Part shown: positions 8,089 to 15,237 of the stretch, one piece after another | How the letters are laid out: every line of letters starts with the position of its first letter | Numbering within the stretch: position 1 is the stretch's first letter | NCBI RefSeq assembly: GCF_014649715.1 | Contig: NZ_BMTO01000012.1 | Location: 89,617 to 123,636 of the forward strand | Reading direction: 5' to 3' | Length of the DNA stretch: 34,020 bases | DNA from: Streptomyces lateritius | GTDB lineage: Bacteria > Actinomycetota > Actinomycetes > Streptomycetales > Streptomycetaceae | Made by a program: the position numbers and the translations under genes | The notes under the pieces: generated by a model | What the model was told of the DNA's origin: nothing | Databases searched by the model: none | What the model saw: the letters and a program-made list of their open reading frames with translations, nothing else

Positions 8089-9834
8089 TCACCTTCTGAC
8101 CAGTGCGGCGCGGGCGGCGCGGGCGAAGCGGGTGGCGCGGCCCGGGGGGCGGGTGCCCGCGCGGTCCTGCCACCAGTGGGTGAGGCGGCGCCGGGCGCCG
8201 GGGTCCTCGGGCCGGCCGGCGACGAGCAGGTGCTCGACGAAGTCGAGGGCGTCGCGGCGGTAACCGCCGGACATGGGACGGGACTTGGCATAGGCGAGGA
8301 ACGCCGGCCGGTACGCGTCGCCGAGGATCTCGGGCAGCTCCGGGGCGACCTTGGCGACGACCTCCGCCCGCTTGGCCGCGAGCGCCCGGCTCTGCACCCC
8401 GAGCCGCCGCGTGTCGAACCCCTCGGGCGCGGGCGTGCCGGCGACGAGCGCGGACAGCAGCGCCGCCTGCCCGAGCGCGACCCGGGCCCGCGCCCGGTCG
8501 GACTCCTCCGCGAGGAGCCGGGCGGGGCCTTCGCCTTCCGGCGCCTCGGTGGGACGGGCGGCGACAGGCGCCCCCGGCCCCTGGGCGGGGCGGGCGACGA
8601 CCGGCGCCGCCGTGCCGTCGGCGGGTGCCGAGACGCCGCCGCGCCCGGCGGACTCGGGAGCCCCGCCCGGCCGGGGCGAGGGCTCCCCGGCGGCCCCGTG
8701 CGCGGGGACTGCCGTCGGGGCGACCGGTGGTTCCGGTGCCGGGTCGGCCGGCGGCTTCGGCATCGGGCCACCGGAGACGCGGGCACCCGCGCCGATGAGC
8801 AGGGGGCGGGCCTCCTCCCGCCGAGCGCCGGCGGCGTGAGACGTCGCGGGTGCCGGCCGGGGCCCCGCCCCGTCGGTCGCCGCCGTGGGGGACCCGGCCG
8901 TCGTACCGCGCCGGGCCGCCCGCGAGACGGTGGCGACGCGCTCGCGGCCGGCCTCGGCCGGTGCGCCTGCCCCGGGTACGGGCCCGGCCGCCTCGGCCAC
9001 CGTCCGGCGGATCGACCGCAGTTCCGAGGCCAGTTCCTCGGGGGGCGGGAAGTTGTCGTCCCGTTCCAGCAGGACGCCCGGCGGGGAGACCCGGGACGCC
9101 AGGTCCGCCAGGATGTCGAGGACCGGGGCCGGGACCGGGTGGGCGTGGGTGTCGTGCCAGACGCCGTCACGTGCGAGACCGCCCGCGACATGGACGTACG
9201 CGATCGACTCGAGCGGCAGCTCGGAGAGCGCCTTCGCCGGGTCCTCGCCCCGGTTGACGTGGTTGGTGTGGAGGTTGGCGACGTCGATCAGGAGCCGTAC
9301 CCCCGTACGCTCCACCAGCTCCGCCAGGAACTGCCCCTCCGTCAGCTCCTCGCCGGGCCATGCGATCAGGGCCGCGATGTTCTCCAGGGCCAGCGGCACG
9401 GGCAGCGCGTCCTGCGCGATCCGGACGTTTTCGCAGAGCACGTCCAGCGCGTCCCAGGTCCTCGGCACCGGCAGCAGGTGCCCCGCCTCCAGGGCCGGCG
9501 TCGCGGTGAGCGGCCCCCCGGCCCGGACGAACGCGATGTGCTCCGTCACCAGCGGCGCCCCCAGCGCCGTCGCCTTCGCCGCCAGTTCCGTGAGCCGCCC
9601 CGCGTCCGGCCGGTCCGCGCCGCCGAGCCCCAGCGAGACTCCGTGCGGGACGACCGTGACGCCGCGCGCACGCAGTCGCGTCAGCGAGTCCGGGAGGTGC
9701 CCCACGCAGATGTTCTCCGCGACGACCTCCACCCAGTCCACGCCGGGCAGCGCCTCCACCGCCTCCGCGATCTCGGGACGCCAGCCGATGCCGATGCCGA
9801 GTTCCGTGCCGCGTTCCGTGCCGAGTTCCGTCAT
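8089..9834 (-). CDS. DUF692 multinuclear non-heme iron oxidase (MNIO) fused to a C-terminal partner-like domain
   Basis: A 581-residue two-domain protein. Residues ~10-275 form a complete DUF692 TIM barrel with all expected metal-site motifs: PHGVSLGLG (His64), TEHIAF (Glu98, His99), LENIA (Glu151, Asn152), DVANLHTNH (Asp184, Asn187, His189), YVHVAGG (His215), HDTHAHPVP (Asp228, His230) and LLERDDNFP (Glu257). Characterised relatives (MbnB, TglH, ChrH) oxidise peptide cysteines or other side chains during RiPP maturation using two or three iron ions. A Pro/Ala/Gly-rich linker runs from ~280 to 435. Residues ~438-555 form a helical domain with the pattern PELPEILGDAYRPAFLAYAKSRP then FVEHLL. 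To me this resembles the DUF2063-type partner proteins usually encoded as a separate gene beside MNIOs. ATG 9834 has a perfect GAAGGAGG. It is the first gene of a two-gene operon. Confidence 0.9.
   Translation of the reverse strand: MTELGTERGTELGIGIGWRPEIAEAVEALPGVDWVEVVAENICVGHLPDSLTRLRARGVTVVPHGVSLGLGGADRPDAGRLTELAAKATALGAPLVTEHIAFVRAGGPLTATPALEAGHLLPVPRTWDALDVLCENVRIAQDALPVPLALENIAALIAWPGEELTEGQFLAELVERTGVRLLIDVANLHTNHVNRGEDPAKALSELPLESIAYVHVAGGLARDGVWHDTHAHPVPAPVLDILADLASRVSPPGVLLERDDNFPPPEELASELRSIRRTVAEAAGPVPGAGAPAEAGRERVATVSRAARRGTTAGSPTAATDGAGPRPAPATSHAAGARREEARPLLIGAGARVSGGPMPKPPADPAPEPPVAPTAVPAHGAAGEPSPRPGGAPESAGRGGVSAPADGTAAPVVARPAQGPGAPVAARPTEAPEGEGPARLLAEESDRARARVALGQAALLSALVAGTPAPEGFDTRRLGVQSRALAAKRAEVVAKVAPELPEILGDAYRPAFLAYAKSRPMSGGYRRDALDFVEHLLVAGRPEDPGARRRLTHWWQDRAGTRPPGRATRFARAARAALVRR
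9796..9831 (-). repeat. Three tandem 12-bp units at the start of the MNIO gene
   Basis: Codons 2-13 consist of three 12-bp units, ACGGAACTCGGC, ACGGAACGCGGC and ACGGAACTCGGC, encoding TELG-TERG-TELG before the barrel begins (GIGIGW). Units 1 and 3 are identical and unit 2 differs by one base, which points to recent slippage expansion. Confidence 0.8.
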
Positions 9835-9864
9835 GTCCCCCTCCTTCAGTCCCCCACGTGATGG

Positions 9865-9895
9865 CCCCGCCGGTGACGTTCGAATCCCGGCGGGG
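9865..9895. terminator. Hairpin between the DUF4142 gene and the MNIO operon
   Basis: A perfect 9-bp inverted repeat CCCCGCCGG / CCGGCGGGG with a 13-nt loop. It lies 50-80 nt beyond the DUF4142 stop in its transcription direction and 31 nt before the MNIO start. It probably terminates the DUF4142 transcript, so any MNIO promoter would have to lie within or next to it. Confidence 0.6.
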
Positions 9896-9944
9896 GGACG
9901 TTCAGAGGTTGATTTGAGGTTCCGGCCCGTGCCGCCTCACCGCC

Positions 9945-10694
9945 TCACCCGTGCGGCGTCATGATCCCCGCCTCCGGCACGGGGCGGGAGGTGTACGACT
10001 GGTCCGTCCCCGACGGCAGGACCGGCGAGGGCACGGCGGGCGACGGCACCACCGGCGGGCCGGTCGGGGGCGTCGTCTTCCGGCCCGCCGCCTCGTTCGC
10101 CAGCGCGTCGTGGTCGACCATCCCGGTCGCCTCCAGCATGGTGATGTGGTCGAGCACCGTCTGGTTGGCGTCGCTCGCCAGCTGCCGTATCAGCGCGTTG
10201 CGGGTGGTGTGCCGGACCTCCGCGATGAGCGCGAACACCTTTCCGTGCGCGTTGCGCAGGATGTTCGCGAACTTCCGTTCATATTCCTCCCCGCGCGCCG
10301 CCGTCAGCTCCCTGAGCCATCCCTGCTGCTGCTCGGTCGGCTGGTTGGGCAGCTCGACGCCGAGCTTCGCGGCCACGTCCCGCGCCCGCCGGTCCAGGTC
10401 GGTGTGGCCGACGACGAGATGGTCGCCGCACTCCACCATCGCCCGGCTGGGGGCGCGTTCGATGGCCTGCTGGCCGGCCGGGAGCTCCCAGAGCCCGGCG
10501 AGCCGCACCTTGACCAGCAGATCCCGGTCCGTGGCCGAGAGCGGGCCCCACTGGGTGGCCACGGTCGACGCGTTGAGGTTGGCCTGGCCGGTTCCGGAGC
10601 GGTCGGCGTAGGACCAGACGGGGAAGGCGAGTGCGCCGACCGTGGCGACCAGCGCCGCGATGATGAGTGCCGTCCCGTTGACGCGTAGCGACAA
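9945..10694 (-). CDS. DUF4142 domain-containing exported protein
   Basis: A 249-residue protein with an N-terminal signal peptide or anchor (about 6-27, ending in ALAFPVW). The central four-helix DUF4142 domain is at about 50-195, recognisable from LSATDRDLLVKVRLAGLWELPAG, VECGDHLVVGHTDLDRRAR and the closing ITMLEATGMVD. A Pro/Ser/Val-rich tail of about 45 residues probably spans the cell wall. DUF4142 is a ferritin-like helical family often exported in Streptomyces; its function is unknown. The start is TTG 10694 preceded by GGGAGAC. I see no better ATG or GTG before the signal peptide. Confidence 0.85.
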   Translation of the reverse strand: MSLRVNGTALIIAALVATVGALAFPVWSYADRSGTGQANLNASTVATQWGPLSATDRDLLVKVRLAGLWELPAGQQAIERAPSRAMVECGDHLVVGHTDLDRRARDVAAKLGVELPNQPTEQQQGWLRELTAARGEEYERKFANILRNAHGKVFALIAEVRHTTRNALIRQLASDANQTVLDHITMLEATGMVDHDALANEAAGRKTTPPTGPPVVPSPAVPSPVLPSGTDQSYTSRPVPEAGIMTPHG

Positions 10695-10744
10695 GATGTC
10701 TCCCGTACTGTCCCGTGCTGTCGGTCGATGTCACCGCAGACTGA

Positions 10745-10781
10745 ACCGCCAACCCGTCAGGGCTTCAACCCACTTGGCGGT
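10745..10781. other. 8-bp inverted repeat between the PTH2 and DUF4142 genes
   Basis: ACCGCCAA and TTGGCGGT are perfect complements separated by 21 nt. The element lies between the PTH2 stop and the DUF4142 start, which share a strand. It could be a weak terminator or a binding site; the long loop makes a terminator less likely. Confidence 0.35.
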
Positions 10782-10813
10782 ATCGGGGGATACGGATCGG
10801 GAAACGGAAGCGT

Positions 10814-11521
10814 TCAGTCGCCGCGCGGTCCGACGGACGCACCGATCACGGGGAACGCGGACACGACCGTGCACGAACCGGGCGCGATCTCCGTGAATCC
10901 GGCGTCCCGCACCACCGGCAGGCCGCTCGTGGTCAGTTCAGCCCAGCGCTCCGCGGGCGCCATCCGCACGGCCACCGGGAAGCCGGCCGCGCGCCACGCC
11001 TCGCGGTCCGCCTCCGACATCTCCCACCACAGCAACTGCGCCCCGTGACCCGCCTGAGCCATCGTCTTGCCCGCCGACATGTCCAGCTCGGGGTTCAGCC
11101 AGAGGACCGCCGCCCCGGCCGGTGCCTCGCCGGGCTCGGCCGGATCCTCCAGGTCGGTGCCCGACACCTGGAGCTTGACCAGCTCCTTGGGCCAGCCGTC
11201 CAACGGGACCGGCGGGAACACCCGTACCTCCGCGGCCTCGCCGGTCACCGTGATGCCCGGCAGCGCCGACGCCCGGCGCCACTCCGCGCCGCGCGCCCGC
11301 CGCACCACCTTGCGGATCCGGGCGTCCTGCCAGTCCGTCATCGCCCGCGCCCACTCCCCGTCGCCGTGGGACCGCTCGTCGGCGAGGATCTCGAGCACGG
11401 CGCGGGCCGCCGTCTCCAGCGCGTCGGTACGGGCCGGGGGCTCGGCCCGCTCGATCCGTACGACCAGGGGCAGGACGAACTGGGGGCTGAGGTCACGGGT
11501 GTCGGTCTCGTTGCTGCTCAC
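10814..11521 (-). CDS. PTH2-family peptidyl-tRNA hydrolase domain protein
   Basis: A 235-residue cytosolic protein. Residues 142-163 (LNPELDMSAGKTMAQAGHGAQL) match the signature of archaeal/eukaryotic-type PTH2 peptidyl-tRNA hydrolases (DLxMxxGKxAAQxxHA). The C-terminal part (VRMAPAERWAEL, GLPVVRDAGFTEIAPGSCTVVSAFPV) follows the PTH2 fold to its end. Canonical PTH2 proteins are ~115-120 residues; this one has ~135 extra N-terminal residues containing a helical domain typical of the actinobacterial group. It may cleave peptidyl-tRNA or another aminoacyl-tRNA-like ester; the specific substrate is unproven. The start is GTG 11521. It diverges from the AIM24 gene. Confidence 0.85.
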   Translation of the reverse strand: MSSNETDTRDLSPQFVLPLVVRIERAEPPARTDALETAARAVLEILADERSHGDGEWARAMTDWQDARIRKVVRRARGAEWRRASALPGITVTGEAAEVRVFPPVPLDGWPKELVKLQVSGTDLEDPAEPGEAPAGAAVLWLNPELDMSAGKTMAQAGHGAQLLWWEMSEADREAWRAAGFPVAVRMAPAERWAELTTSGLPVVRDAGFTEIAPGSCTVVSAFPVIGASVGPRGD

Positions 11522-11607
11522 CCGGCAAGTCTGCCATCGCCCTCACCGGCACCGTCCTCACCGGCGATTCTTGTGGGAACGCACGGTTCCGGGACAGGAT
11601 GCCTTCC

Positions 11608-12285
11608 ATGAAGAGCGATCTTTTCGCCGGTGAGCACCTCGCCGAGGCCGCGACGTTCCCGGGCATGAGCCTGCAGAACGCGAAGTCCGTCAAATACGTC
11701 GTCAACGGCGAGATGCACGCGCGCCAGGGCTCGATGATCGCCTTCCGCGGCGACCTGGCGTTCGAGCGCAAGGGCCAGGGCATCGGCGGCATGCTCAAGC
11801 GCGCCGTCACGGGCGAGGGCCTGGCGCTGATGGCAGTCCGCGGCCAGGGCGAGGCGTGGTTCGCGCACGAGGCGCAGAACTGCTTCATCGTCGAGATCGA
11901 GCAGGGCGACGCGCTCACCGTGAACGGCCGCAACGTCCTCTGCTTCGACCCGACCCTCTCCTACGAGATCAAGACGGTGAAGGGCGCCGGCATGACCGGC
12001 GGCGGTCTCTTCAACAGCGTCTTCTCCGGTTACGGAAAGATCGCCCTGGTCTGTGAGGGCGCCCCTATCGTCATTCCGGTCGCCCCGCAGGCCCCGGTCT
12101 TCGTCGACACCGACGCCGTCGTCGGCTGGAGCGAGCGGCTGCACCCCTCGCTGCACCGCTCGCAGTCCCTCGGCTCGATGATGCGGGGCGGCTCGGGCGA
12201 GGCGGTCCAGCTGAAGCTGGAGGGCGAGGGCTTCGTCATCGTCCGGCCGAGCGAGCGGACCGCGCTGAAGGCGTCGGCGAACTGA
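11608..12285 (+). CDS. AIM24 family protein
   Basis: A 225-residue protein of the AIM24 (TspO/AIM24-like beta-barrel) family, found across bacteria and in yeast mitochondria without an assigned activity. Typical features are the Gly-rich segment GIGGMLKRAVTGEGLALM, repeated beta-strand pairs (CFIVEIEQGDALTVNGRNVLCFDPTLSYEIK) and GGLFNSVFSGYGKIALVCEGAPIVI. I prefer ATG 11608 because AGGA lies 8 nt upstream; ATG 11599, three codons earlier, has poor Shine-Dalgarno spacing. The stop codon overlaps the probable CTG start of the ABC ATPase (CTGA), which suggests a coupled operon. Confidence 0.85.
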   Translation: MKSDLFAGEHLAEAATFPGMSLQNAKSVKYVVNGEMHARQGSMIAFRGDLAFERKGQGIGGMLKRAVTGEGLALMAVRGQGEAWFAHEAQNCFIVEIEQGDALTVNGRNVLCFDPTLSYEIKTVKGAGMTGGGLFNSVFSGYGKIALVCEGAPIVIPVAPQAPVFVDTDAVVGWSERLHPSLHRSQSLGSMMRGGSGEAVQLKLEGEGFVIVRPSERTALKASAN

Positions 12286-13208
12286 GGCTCGACGGAGTCG
12301 GCCGCCGTTACGGCCTGCGCGGCCCGTGGGTGCTGCGCGAGGTGGACCTCGACCTGCCCGCCGGTGCCCTGGTACGGATCACCGGCACCAACGGCACCGG
12401 CAAGTCGACGCTCCTGCGGCTGATCGCGGGCATCGACGCGCCGACGCGGGGCCGGATCACGGGCCGGCCCGCGCGCACGGCGTACGTCCCCGAGCGGTTC
12501 CCGGCCGCCCTGCCCTTCACCGCCGGGGGCTACCTGCTGCACCTCGGGCGTGTCCAGGGCCTTGGGAGGGCCGAGGCCGCCGCCAGGGCGGGGGAGTGGC
12601 TGGAGCGCTTCGGCGCGGGCGCGTTCGCCGGCACCCCGCTCGCCGAGCTCTCCAAGGGCAGCAGCCAGAAGGTCGCCGTCGCTCAGGCCCTGCTCGCGGA
12701 CCCGCCGCTGCTCGTCCTCGACGAGGCATGGACCGGTCTCGACACGATCGCCCGCGCGGAGCTGGACCGGGCGGTCCGCGACCGTGTCGCGGCGGGCGGC
12801 ACGGTGGTCTTCGTCGACCATGATCCGCGGCGGCTCGCGGGGGAGGCGGACGCGGTGTTCGCGGTGGAGGCGGGACGGGTACGGCCCGAGGCGGCGGAGG
12901 TACGGCCTGAGGCGGCACCAGCACGGGCCGAGGCGTCCCCGGCACGGTCCGAGGCCGGTCGGGTACGGCCCGGGACCGGCGAGAGCCCCTTGGTCCGCGC
13001 GGACCGGCGGGTGCGGATCGTGGTCTCCGGGGGGCGCGCGCTGCCCGACGGGATCCCGGGCTCACCCTCGTACGCACCCGCAGAGGACGGGACGACGACC
13101 GTCTGCACGGTCGACGCCGCGCACTCCGACGCGCTGCTGCGGGCGCTGCTCGCCGCCCGCCCGCCCTGGCACATCCACCAGTTGAGCACCGAGGGCGTCC
13201 GGGTATGA
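12282..13208 (+). CDS. ABC transporter ATP-binding protein
   Basis: A nucleotide-binding subunit of an ABC exporter. Numbering from CTG 12282, Walker A is GTNGTGKST (35-43), the signature loop is the variant LSKGSSQ (123-129), Walker B LLVLDEAW (143-150) and the switch histidine VFVDHD (180). The first conventional start, GTG 12330, would remove the opening strand and A-loop region (RLDGVGRRYG, with Tyr10 as the likely adenine-stacking residue) and has no Shine-Dalgarno. I therefore propose CTG 12282, which overlaps the AIM24 stop and has GAAGG 10 nt upstream. Five heptapeptide repeats (200-234) follow the ATPase core, then a small C-terminal domain. The permease-like gene overlaps by 4 nt. 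Confidence 0.88.
   Translation: MRLDGVGRRYGLRGPWVLREVDLDLPAGALVRITGTNGTGKSTLLRLIAGIDAPTRGRITGRPARTAYVPERFPAALPFTAGGYLLHLGRVQGLGRAEAAARAGEWLERFGAGAFAGTPLAELSKGSSQKVAVAQALLADPPLLVLDEAWTGLDTIARAELDRAVRDRVAAGGTVVFVDHDPRRLAGEADAVFAVEAGRVRPEAAEVRPEAAPARAEASPARSEAGRVRPGTGESPLVRADRRVRIVVSGGRALPDGIPGSPSYAPAEDGTTTVCTVDAAHSDALLRALLAARPPWHIHQLSTEGVRV
12879..12983 (+). repeat. Five 21-bp tandem repeats inside the ABC ATPase gene
   Basis: Five consecutive 21-bp units begin GTACGGCCCGAGGC or close variants and start at 12879, 12900, 12921, 12942 and 12963. They encode the heptads VRPEAAE, VRPEAAP, ARAEASP, ARSEAGR and VRPGTGE. The block links the ATPase core to the C-terminal domain and keeps the frame. 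Confidence 0.85.
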
Positions 13209-13855
13209 CCGCACTCCTGCGTTATCAGGCCGACCTCTTGCTGCGGTCCCAGCGCTGGCTGGCACCGCTGCTGCTGTACGCGGTCTTCCTCGGTGTCGGC
13301 GTGCGGGCCGGGGAGCCCGTGCTCGGAGCCCTCGGGTACGCCTCCGCCGCGCTGCTCCCCGTCACCGCCTGGGTCGTACGCATCTGTCTCAACCAGGAAC
13401 CGCCCGCCGCCCGCACCGTCGTGGCCGCCGCGGCCGGACGGGAGCGGGCGCACCTGGCGGCGGTCCTCGCGGCCGTCGCCTGCGCGGCGCTGCTCGGCAC
13501 GGTGGCGGTCCTCGGGGTGACGGCGGTGAGCGACCTCCGCGGGGTCGGACCGGTGGCGGCCGGCGCCGCGGGCCTTCTCGCAGCGGCCGTCTGCGTCCTG
13601 ACCGGCGCGGCGGTGGGCGCCCTGTGCACCCGGCCGCTCCTGCCCGCCCCGGGCTGGTCGCTCGCCGCTCTCGTCCTCGCCTCGCTCCTCGCGCTGGTGA
13701 CGAGCGGTTCCCCGGCGAAGTACGCGGTGACGGCTCTGATCACCGGCTCCCGCACAGCCACCGTCCACCTCCCCTGGCTCGCGTGCGCCGGCGCCGTGGC
13801 CGTCTCGGCCGGCGCGGTGGCCCTGGCCTGCCGGGCCACCGCCTGGCGGGAGTGA
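13205..13855 (+). CDS. Integral membrane protein, probable ABC transporter permease
   Basis: A 216-residue hydrophobic protein with about six predicted transmembrane helices, near residues 18-35, 40-60, 85-107, 113-137, 147-167 and 187-207. A cytoplasmic loop with NQEPPAARTVVAAAAGRERAHL (about 63-85) could be the coupling helix that contacts the ATPase. It overlaps the ABC ATPase gene by ATGA, so the two are translated together and likely form one exporter. There is no recognisable family motif beyond membrane topology, and the substrate is unknown. Confidence 0.82.
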   Translation: MTALLRYQADLLLRSQRWLAPLLLYAVFLGVGVRAGEPVLGALGYASAALLPVTAWVVRICLNQEPPAARTVVAAAAGRERAHLAAVLAAVACAALLGTVAVLGVTAVSDLRGVGPVAAGAAGLLAAAVCVLTGAAVGALCTRPLLPAPGWSLAALVLASLLALVTSGSPAKYAVTALITGSRTATVHLPWLACAGAVAVSAGAVALACRATAWRE

Positions 13856-13857
13856 GA

Positions 13858-14061
13858 GTGAGTACGCTCGAAGACATGGACGAGGAAACGTCGTACCGCG
13901 AGCCCACGGACACCTCGGCCGGGCCCACGGCGGCCGAGGGACCTTACGCCGAGTGCGTGCTGTGCCGACAGCCCACCGAGTACCCGGAGTCGACGAAGGG
14001 CATCACCCTCTGCCCGGTCTGCGAGTGGCGTGAGGCCGAGCGCACGGCCTGCTCCGGCTGA
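13858..14061 (+). CDS. Small zinc-ribbon-like protein
   Basis: A 67-residue protein. The acidic, Thr/Glu/Pro-rich N-terminal half is followed by two CxxC pairs, CVLC (Cys33, Cys36) and CPVC (Cys52, Cys55), separated by 15 residues. This is a compact zinc-ribbon arrangement. I prefer GTG 13858 because GGGAG lies 5 nt upstream. ATG 13876 (61 residues) and GTG 13852, which overlaps the membrane-protein stop, are alternatives; the cysteines are in all of them. It is the last gene of the AIM24-ABC cluster. The function is unknown; zinc binding is inferred from cysteine spacing. Confidence 0.75.
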   Translation: MSTLEDMDEETSYREPTDTSAGPTAAEGPYAECVLCRQPTEYPESTKGITLCPVCEWREAERTACSG

Positions 14062-14215
14062 GGTCGCGTCCGCGAAGCCGGGCCCGGCCGTGACGCCCTG
14101 CACGCACGCCCCGTAGCCTTTCGGGCACGCGGCGGGACAGCCGGTCCCCAGGGGCGCGGGCCGGCCCGGGACCGTACAACTGCTGCGAACGTGCGCGGGT
14201 GTTAGCTTCTTTCCC

Positions 14216-14845
14216 GTGGTGGATCACCAGGACGAGACCAGGGCGGCCTACGACGGGGTCGTCGAGCTGTACGCGTCGATGTTCGCCGACCGGCTGGAGA
14301 CGCGGCCGTTCGCGCGGGCCATGGTCGGCACCTTCGCCGAGCTGGTGCGCGGGACGGGGAATCCGCGGGCGGCCGACGTCGGGTGCGGGCCCGGACATCT
14401 GACGGCCATGCTGCACGACCTGGGGCTGGACGCCTTCGGGCTCGACCTCTCCCCGGCCATGGTCGACCACGCCCGGCGGGCCCATCCGGCGCTGCGGTTC
14501 GACGAGGCGCGGATGGAGGCCCTGCCGGTCGAGGACCGCGCGCTCGGCGGCTTGCTGGCCCACTACTCGATGATCCATACCCCGCCTGCGGAACTGCCCG
14601 CGCTGCTCGCCGAGCAGGTGCGTGTCCTGGCTCCAGGGGGTCTGCTCCTGGTGTCGTTCTTCGCGACCGACGGACCGGAGCCGGTCCGCTTCGACCACAA
14701 GGTGACGCCCGCCTACAGCTGGCCGGTGGACCGGTTCGCCGAGTTGCTGGCCGGGGCCGGCCTCGTCCCGTTCGCCCGGCTGCTCCACGATCCGGCCTCC
14801 GAGCGGGGCTTCCTCGACGCCCACTTGCTGGCCCGCCGCCCCTAG
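14216..14845 (+). CDS. Class I SAM-dependent methyltransferase
   Basis: A 209-residue cytosolic methyltransferase of the Methyltransf_11/25 type. Motif I is ADVGCGPGHLTAML (53-66), the acidic residue closing strand 2 is in FGLDLSPAMV (Asp77), and the post-motif regions EALPVEDRALGGLLAHYSMIH and VLAPGGLLLVSFFA are in the expected order. The N-terminal YDGVVELYASMFADRLETRPFARAM is common in Streptomyces methyltransferases that act on small molecules. The acceptor cannot be deduced. The start is GTG 14216, immediately followed by a second GTG; no strong Shine-Dalgarno is visible. The 154-nt upstream gap shows nothing else I can support. Confidence 0.88.
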   Translation: MVDHQDETRAAYDGVVELYASMFADRLETRPFARAMVGTFAELVRGTGNPRAADVGCGPGHLTAMLHDLGLDAFGLDLSPAMVDHARRAHPALRFDEARMEALPVEDRALGGLLAHYSMIHTPPAELPALLAEQVRVLAPGGLLLVSFFATDGPEPVRFDHKVTPAYSWPVDRFAELLAGAGLVPFARLLHDPASERGFLDAHLLARRP

Positions 14846-14852
14846 GAACCCC

Positions 14853-15215
14853 CTATCCGCGCAGCCGCTCCCGCAGCTCCTCGAGGTCGGCCGGGAACCA
14901 CGTCTGCGTGCCCCGGTCGCACTCCCGGACGAAGTCCCGCAGCGCGGGGCTGGCCTCGGTGTGGCGGGAGATGTCGCCGACCACGGCCAGGCCCACCCGG
15001 TAGTTGACGAACTTCTGGACGATGTCCCCGGCCACCCGCGTGCTCAGCCGGAAGAACGACTCGTCGAAGCGGTCGGCGGGGATCACGACCCACGCCGCGC
15101 CCTGGTACATGGCGTTGCCGACGAGATCCAGGGCGTCGCGTTCGCCGCCGATGATCTCGCCGTCGGCGGGGTACATCAGGACGGGTATGCCGTGGATCTT
15201 CTCCATGGAGGTCAT
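14853..15215 (-). CDS. DUF4180 domain-containing protein
   Basis: A 120-residue cytosolic protein covering one DUF4180 domain. Its features are a first strand GIPVLMYPADGEIIGGERDALDLVGNA, the central VVIPADRFDESFFRLSTRVAGDIVQKFVNYRVGLAVVGDIS and the terminal REC..GTQTWFPADLEELRERL. The fold resembles STAS/SpoIIAA-like alpha/beta domains, and no biochemical role is known to me. Starts at TTG 15224, ATG 15215 and ATG 15206 are all in frame. ATG 15215 gives the best family fit, but none has a clear Shine-Dalgarno. It converges on the methyltransferase gene with 7 nt between stops. Confidence 0.82.
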   Translation of the reverse strand: MTSMEKIHGIPVLMYPADGEIIGGERDALDLVGNAMYQGAAWVVIPADRFDESFFRLSTRVAGDIVQKFVNYRVGLAVVGDISRHTEASPALRDFVRECDRGTQTWFPADLEELRERLRG

Positions 15216-15237
15216 GGCAGCCAAGGGTAGGGCGTCG

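Noticed and set aside
6721..9861. A 1046-codon plus-strand open frame with Asp-Pro-Leu repeats
   Set aside because: It is antisense to the MNIO and TIGR04222 genes. Its repeats are the mirror of the Ser/Gly/Cys tail, and it has no start signal or family motif.
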